Part shown: positions 58,774 to 64,000 of the stretch, piece by piece
Numbering within the stretch: position 1 is the stretch's first letter
Layout: the number at the start of each line of letters is the position of its first letter
Assembly (NCBI GenBank): GCA_937625935.1
Contig: OW569347.1
Span: forward strand, 372,001-436,000
Length of the DNA stretch: 64,000 nucleotides
Source: Tetramitus jugosus
Lineage: Eukaryota > Heterolobosea > Eutetramitea > Acrasida > Vahlkampfiidae
Direction of reading: 5' to 3'
Notes under the pieces: model-generated
What the model was told of the DNA's origin: nothing
Seen by the model: the letters and a program-made list of their open reading frames with translations, nothing else
Database searches by the model: none
Translations under genes and position numbers: made by a program

Positions 58774-59979
58774 ATGCTGTTTCATAGTCGTACCACTAAA
58801 CGTAAAGACAATTCAATGTTTCATGTCCACCAATCGTATGTGTCCAATTTTAGTATTGTTATTCACACTCATAGACTGAGCATGTCTTTGTTCTTTAGAA
58901 TCAATGAAAATAGAATTCTGAGCAAGTATCCCCAGCTCGAAACAGTCAGTCCCCAACAACTGACAGCACCTCGATTGTTGCATGTCCCCTCCTCCAAACC
59001 TTTAGTGAAGGATCCAAAACTTTTACATGTTCATTGTGAGAAGTTTCAAAAGAATCAAGAACCACTTAAACTTTTGAGTATTAGGAAGAAGTATGTCAAC
59101 CAGAGAGCCGATGTTCTTTTAAGAGTACCGACAAGTCATACAACTAGGATATTCTCAATGAACCAAGAGAATCAAACTGAAAAACTTAGTCTAAAAGATC
59201 CAACATATGTGCGAACGCTTGATTCTCAATGCCAAACAGCCAATCTGGACGAAGTGAAAATAGTAGAACAACCGACTACAAACGGGACGAATCATCCGAT
59301 TGAAGAAGAAATAGCCAATATAGAGGAGAATACTCGATATGGAACATCCAGTTTTAATTTTAACGAACTTTCCACTGCAGTCGACACTATTAGTACATAT
59401 GTTTCTAAAATTCATACTTATGTTGAACAAATGGAAGACCTACGCCCACTTTGCGAGATTGCAGACAAAAAGGATGAGGATAGAGATAGCGGACCTGAAA
59501 GTCCACAACAGATGCAATCTGATCACAGCGAGCAAAGCGTGATTGATCATTCACCGCAGAGTGAACGAAGTTCGAACGAGTTAACTTTGGTTCAACAGAA
59601 GATTAGACTCATGGAGGAAACCGAATTTGAAGAATCAAAATGCAATTCATCGAAAATACCACGTGCATTAAAGATGGGTGAAATGGATTTCCGTCAATAC
59701 CTCGAGAGACATGGCTTATTTCTCTCTTTAATGCCTGAGACCTCTAAAGCAGTCAAGGCATGTGATCATGAGACAGTAATATCTGTAGCTTCTAGTACAC
59801 ATACATACCCATCCGAAGAAGAGCCCTCATCCTTATCGAGTAGCCTAGCTATTGCCGACATATTTACTACTCCAAATGAAGAAGAACAAATAAGTGACCT
59901 TGCAACAAAATCGGTTCTGAGAAACAAACTTGCACAATTTATGAATCAAAAAGGACCAAAAATTGCCACAAACAAATGA
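58774..59979 (+). CDS. Unknown Ser/Glu-rich protein, two exons
   Basis: Start taken as the ATG at 58774; the open frame reaches upstream only to a GTG at 58717. A 63-nt stop-free intron (58836-58898) separates exon 1 (58774-58835) from exon 2 (58899-59979), giving 380 residues; if unspliced, 401. The N-terminus is basic (LFHSRTTKRKD). The middle has motif-like repetition: LLHVPSSKP, LLHVHCEKF, LLSIRKKY and LLRVPTSH all share an L-L-x-V/I pattern. The rest is acidic, Ser/Gln-rich and probably disordered, with one ordered segment KMGEMDFRQYLERHGLFLSL near the end. No family recognised. It starts only 69 nt after the CPLANE1-like gene with a GGCGCG in the gap, and is convergent with the SHIPPO-like gene (27 nt apart). 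Confidence 0.65.
   Translation: MLFHSRTTKRKDNSMFHVHQSYVSNFSIVIHTHRLSMSLFFRINENRILSKYPQLETVSPQQLTAPRLLHVPSSKPLVKDPKLLHVHCEKFQKNQEPLKLLSIRKKYVNQRADVLLRVPTSHTTRIFSMNQENQTEKLSLKDPTYVRTLDSQCQTANLDEVKIVEQPTTNGTNHPIEEEIANIEENTRYGTSSFNFNELSTAVDTISTYVSKIHTYVEQMEDLRPLCEIADKKDEDRDSGPESPQQMQSDHSEQSVIDHSPQSERSSNELTLVQQKIRLMEETEFEESKCNSSKIPRALKMGEMDFRQYLERHGLFLSLMPETSKAVKACDHETVISVASSTHTYPSEEEPSSLSSSLAIADIFTTPNEEEQISDLATKSVLRNKLAQFMNQKGPKIATNK
58836..58898 (+). other. Intron in the unknown 58.8-kb gene, 63 nt, stop-free and in frame
   Basis: GTATGT donor after CACCAATC and acceptor TTCTTTAG. The split codon becomes TCA (Ser), giving ...HVHQS-INENRIL. The intron reads open in the same frame, so splicing must be tested rather than assumed. 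Confidence 0.65.
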
Positions 59980-60006
59980 GTGTTTCGACACTAATTCTGA
60001 GAATGT

Positions 60007-60975
60007 TTATCTCGTTCGTTTGGACAGCATTACATCAACATCCGTAAGATTGTAATCAGCCGGACCAGGATGAGATACCCTTGAGGGTGAAAGAAATCTA
60101 GAACTAGTTGAATTTAGAGGATATGAAGACCCTGATCGCTGTACTCGATTCAGTAGATGAACTCTCTCTGAAACTGGAGATTTGTAGCGCACATTACATA
60201 GATCTGGTGTTGAAGTGAAAGGTGATGTAACTCGAGGTGATCTCCGAGGTGATAATACTGAAGGACTTGATCTATCAAAACATCTAGGTGACTGACTTTG
60301 TCTTGGGGATAAGATTGGAGTCGTAACACCTGAACTTGTTGATGTTCTCCTCGGAGAGAGAGTTATCTCTCCTTTTTGGTTATTCTCCCTTGAAGACTCA
60401 GTCTTGGAAGAGCTGAGGGTGAATGACTCAGTTTCTGAATGATGCCGAGCATTTCTTGTTGCAGAAGCTTCAGATAAAATCTTATGATATTGCTGAATCA
60501 ATTTTGACATTTCTTTGACGCTCTCCTTGACTGCTAAACTATTTGTGGTTTTCGAGGTGTTAGTATCTAAGCTTTGTGATGGAGTTAATCCCGTTGATAT
60601 GGAAATGTTCGATTGAGCGCTGCTAAATCGAGGAGATCTGGGGGGAGTACTAACAGGAGGCGGTCTCTCAAATTGAATTTTAGATTGTTTCAGAAGAACT
60701 TCCTTTTTCTTGCTGTAAGGTGATGAATATCGATCGGAATTGGGATCATACTTTGGTGTATTGAAATCAGAAATGCTGGTGCTGTACTTGGCTGGACCTG
60801 GTCCTTCACGTGACATCAGTTGGACTTCCTTACTCAAAGATCGTTCCCCCAATCCGAAGGTACTCCAAGTATTTGTTTGAGAGAAGTAACCTCTTCGAGG
60901 AGATATTGGACTGGAGGTTAATGGTCTTCCTAGAGGAGAAGGCGAGCTTCTCTTATCTAATCTAGGTCTTTGCAT
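60007..60975 (-). CDS. SHIPPO/STPGR-like protein (sperm-tail PG-rich repeat)
   Basis: 322 residues from the ATG at 60975; the open frame extends upstream as Cys/Phe-rich sequence from a TTG and is likely untranslated. Two sperm-tail PG-rich signatures are visible, GPGPAKYS near residue 58 and HPGPADYNLTDV at the C-terminus, embedded in Ser/Pro/Arg-rich sequence with many SPR motifs. Related families (ODF3/SHIPPO, STPG) associate with axonemal or cytoplasmic microtubules, so a microtubule inner or surface protein of the flagellum is the likely role. The central 200 residues (Ser/Thr-rich, with a helix KEMSKLIQQYHKILSEA) are not recognised. It sits 27 nt from the convergent unknown gene and 120 bp downstream of the DYRK gene on the same strand. 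Confidence 0.65.
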   Translation of the reverse strand: MQRPRLDKRSSPSPLGRPLTSSPISPRRGYFSQTNTWSTFGLGERSLSKEVQLMSREGPGPAKYSTSISDFNTPKYDPNSDRYSSPYSKKKEVLLKQSKIQFERPPPVSTPPRSPRFSSAQSNISISTGLTPSQSLDTNTSKTTNSLAVKESVKEMSKLIQQYHKILSEASATRNARHHSETESFTLSSSKTESSRENNQKGEITLSPRRTSTSSGVTTPILSPRQSQSPRCFDRSSPSVLSPRRSPRVTSPFTSTPDLCNVRYKSPVSERVHLLNRVQRSGSSYPLNSTSSRFLSPSRVSHPGPADYNLTDVDVMLSKRTR

Positions 60976-61095
60976 CTCTCTGTTGTGATGACTGTAAGTG
61001 GTAACAGTTGTCGGAGAAAAGTACCAAAAAGAGCAAAGCGGAAATTCAAATCCAAATGAAATACAACAACTAAAACTGGTTGGGACTAACAATCT

Positions 61096-63244
61096 TTATC
61101 CAGAGCCATTTGCTGTGAAATAAGGTAGGGCGTATGGATTGTGCATCTGTGTGGGATAAGAGGGACCCACTCCCATGACAGGATGCATATTCATTGGGAG
61201 CATTTGGGGCATTGAGTTCGCATTCTGTACTACTTGTGGTCGTCTCTGTCCACCTTGCTGTTGATGTTGGTAGTATTGTCCTATTGGAGACTCTGGAGAT
61301 GCAGAGTAGGGAGTTGTCTGGAAGAAGAATGAGTGTTTGAGAGCTTCCACGGGGAGTGCTCTCCGAGTGGGTTCATAACTTAAAACTCTGAGCACCAGGT
61401 CATAGAATTGAAGATAATCCTCATGTGAATGACCTTCATGACCTCTTCTTCTCCCTTCAGGACCACAAGTATGCACACCAATAATGTCGGACAATGATCG
61501 ACTATTTGGAACAAAGTTTGGATTCGTCAGTTGGTACTGTCTTGTTTCAGGATTATATCGGAAGAACATGTCCTTCTTGGGCGATTTTTCAATCATTGAA
61601 ACAGGGGGCATCCCCAACACTTGAATAATCTTGAACAATTGTTCCTTTTCATCCTTTCCATCGAACAATGGCATTCCAGTATGCATCTCTACCAAAATAC
61701 AACCAAAACTCCAAATATCAATCGCGTTGTTGTATGGCAATCCTAACAATACCTCGGGAGATCTATAAAATCGTGACTGGATGTACTTGAATATCTTTCT
61801 GTTCGAATAACAGGAGCTTCCAAAGTCAATCACTTTTATAAAGCTCTTTCGGTGATGTCGCAATAATATATTCTCCGGTTTCAAGTCGCAATGAATAATA
61901 TTGACATCGGACCTCGAAAGAAAATAGAGTGTTTGCAATAATTGATGCGCAAACTTTCGTATCAGCTTGAGCGACACACCCTTAAAGTGCGTATACTTTA
62001 GCAAGTCATACAAATTATAGGACAGTAGCTCAAACACAATACACAAATGATTCTTCCACTCAAAATAATCCTTCATATGAATCACGTTGAACTCCTCATT
62101 CTTATCCTTATCTCTCAAATCTTTTAAAATACCAATTTCAATCTTTGCCTGTTCAAAGAATTGAGCCTTGTTCTTGATGACCTTGATGGCCACTTCCTGA
62201 GACGTATGAGTGTCAAAAGCTTTCACTACGACACCGAAACTTCCCTTTCCCAGGTTCTGTACAACTGAGTAACGACCTCCGATATCATCATTGATATGGA
62301 CAATGTAGTTTCCATGCTCATCATCATATCCCTCATTGTAGCTCGATGTGGCTGGATGAGGTATGACTGATGATACGACCATTGGTTGTTGAGGTTGCAG
62401 AATCGGAAGATTATGCCTCTGTTGTTGCTGGTGGTGGAGTTGCATTGCTGGTGGTGGAGGCATTGGTAGTGATGGTGGTGCTTGTTGTTGAGATGATTGA
62501 TGATGAGAAGGATGATGGTGATAGGCAGTCGTTGCGTAATAGCCTGCTGCCGTATGGGGAAGTGCATTGGTTGAGTGATGCGCATTAGGCATGGCAAATG
62601 GATTGGGTATGGATGAAGCGACGGATGACGTGTGATAGAATGGATTGTTGCTGACTATTGAATTGGTAAGATGATCATTGTTGTTGCTACTACCATTGTA
62701 AGTGCCATTACTACTATTGCTATTATTGTTATTCCCACCACTACTACTGCTGTTACTGCTACTGTTGTTATTATTGTTGTTGTTATTAGTGTTGTTGTTA
62801 CTGTTGTTCGTCATTGAGAAGGAGAATGGATTGGTAAACATGGATTGAGAGTAGTTGGGATAGGGTATCATTGCTTGTTGTTGTTGTTGATGTGGTGCAG
62901 GTGGTTGTGGTGGAAAGGCTTGATTGGCAGCGATTGCAAACGGATGGAGTTGTGGTTGTTGTTGTTGTGTCGTCATGTAGGGCACTTGCGTATTTCTTGA
63001 TGAAGTCAATTGTTGTTGTTGCTGTTGCTGCTGCTGCTGTTGCTGTTGTTGCTTCATCAATGCTTCTCTCTTCTTCTTATTCTCATAATAGGATTGATTG
63101 ATACGCTTATACGTCCGAAGCACGTGTGTCGATAGAGCAAACACTGGCCGCCGCGTTGTTTCTCTATTCTTGTTGGATTGAACAGGAACGGTTGCTTGAG
63201 ACACTGGACAAACAACAGATTGAACAGAATACTCTTCTTTTCGC

Positions 63245-63278
<34 letters not shown>

Positions 63279-64000
63279 CTTCTTGATCCCATTCGCCATC
63301 TTCATGAGATGATGCATCGTAAGGCCGAACAACACTAGTTGGAGCAATTTCTTGATATTGAGAAAACATGGGTGGTTCGCTATTGGCTATATTACCCATG
63401 TGGCGAACAGGTGTTGGTTTGACCCATGAGGGATGATGAGGCTTGCTATTGTTGTATGGTTGTTGTTGCTGTTGCGATGATGGCTGCTGTAATGGCTGAG
63501 GCGTCTGATGATGATAATCGTACTGCTGCTGCTGTGAAAAATAATTGTTGCTGTTGTGACGATTGATCATTGCATTGTTGCCATTGCTATTGTTATAGTA
63601 CAGTTGTGAATTGTAGGGATGATGATGGTGATGATAACTCGGTTGTGGCTGAAGTGATGGATAAATGGGTGATGTTGTCAACGTCGTTGTTGTTGCCGTT
63701 CCAAATGCCGCATGCAAATGATTGTTCATCTCTTGCTTTTCAACAACATCATTGACTTGAAAAAAGCTTCCACTATTCACAACAGAAGTAGCACTGCCAC
63801 TGGCAGTTGCAACAACGGTTCCATACGGTTGTTGAGACTGCTGTGTAAATTGGCTATTGTTGTGCTGCTGATTTCCATTTTGATTATTGTAAATGTGCTT
63901 TGCACTTGCATTACTACCACTTGAACCAGTGCTATGATTGCTACTACTGCTACTACTACCACTATTAGTATTATTATTATTATTATTACACAGATGATTC
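61096..64000 (-). CDS. DYRK1-type dual-specificity protein kinase (5' end beyond window)
   Basis: At least 967 residues in the window; the frame is open to base 64000 with no stop, so the true start lies outside. The kinase domain is DYRK1-like: DYRK-homology box ending NYIVHINDDIGGRYSVVQ, P-loop LGKGSFGVVVKAFD (nt about 62245), VAIKVIKN, hinge FELLSYNLYDLL, catalytic loop IIHCDLKPENILL (about 61895), DFGSSC, and activation loop KYIQSRFYRSPEVLLG (about 61770) with the YxxSxxY-type Tyr-rich loop whose second tyrosine is autophosphorylated in this family. The region before it is Gln-, Asn-, His- and Pro-rich with long CAA/CAG runs. The tail contains YPTQMHNPYALPYF. DYRK1 kinases phosphorylate nuclear and cytoskeletal proteins. 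No introns are needed in the visible part. Confidence 0.9.

Noticed and set aside
1-64000. Search for mobile elements, tRNA/rRNA genes, CRISPR arrays or viral genes
   Set aside because: No transposase, reverse transcriptase, integrase, terminal repeats, tRNA B-box/cloverleaf or spaced palindromic array was recognised by eye.

Overview
The window is nuclear DNA from a eukaryotic microbe, most likely a heterolobosean amoeboflagellate such as Naegleria (inference). It is AT-rich and gene-dense. Several reading frames run uninterrupted for kilobases, and the few introns are short with GT..AG ends. Many proteins carry long runs of Asn, Ser, Thr, Gln, His or Asp encoded by trinucleotide repeats. 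The gene set is ordinary eukaryotic biology with strong ciliary content. I saw no rRNA, tRNA, transposon, CRISPR array, virus or prokaryotic operon structure.

Layout, left to right. 1-666: 3' end of a phospholipase D. 677-3934 (-): mitochondrial RNA polymerase. 4116-4472: redox-dead glutaredoxin/SH3BGR-like protein. 4518-6377: CCHCR1-like centriolar coiled coil. 6413-8754 (-): two-exon, membrane-anchored M49-like metallopeptidase. 9080-10702: orphan multi-pass membrane protein. 10861-13872 (-): CAF-1 large subunit. 14035-18555 (-): ankyrin-repeat protein full of homopolymers. 18919-32841 (-): 4640-residue axonemal dynein heavy chain, DNAH2 type. 33048-36207: CFAP70. 36623-40321: membrane-anchored protein, possibly phosphodiesterase-like. 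40903-43405: three-exon putative zinc-finger protein. 43579-45978 (-): class I alpha-mannosidase. 46318-47892: eIF4B. 47927-49852 (-): MFS transporter. 50029-51636 (-): mitochondrial pyruvate dehydrogenase kinase type. 52007-58704: three-exon CPLANE1-like protein. 58774-59979: unknown two-exon gene. 60007-60975 (-): SHIPPO/STPGR-like protein. 61096 to beyond 64000 (-): DYRK1-type kinase.

Five genes (CCHCR1-like, DNAH2, CFAP70, CPLANE1-like, SHIPPO-like) belong to centriole, basal body or axoneme biology. DNAH2 and CFAP70 are head to head across only 206 bp. For an organism that builds basal bodies and flagella de novo during differentiation, shared promoters and local clustering of such genes would be meaningful (inference).

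The main observations beyond gene calling are these. A GGCGC core, E2F-site-like at some places, lies in eight of thirteen putative promoter gaps by hand scan, including those of four of the five ciliary genes. Two 63-nt introns are stop-free and in frame, so they are invisible to ORF calling and could be retained silently. A zinc-finger gene is recognisable only after splicing three exons. Neighbouring convergent genes are so tight that their transcripts must overlap. Eight introns were placed by hand from splice signals and reading-frame continuity. Start codons given here are ATGs; several long open frames begin at non-ATG codons and were trimmed.
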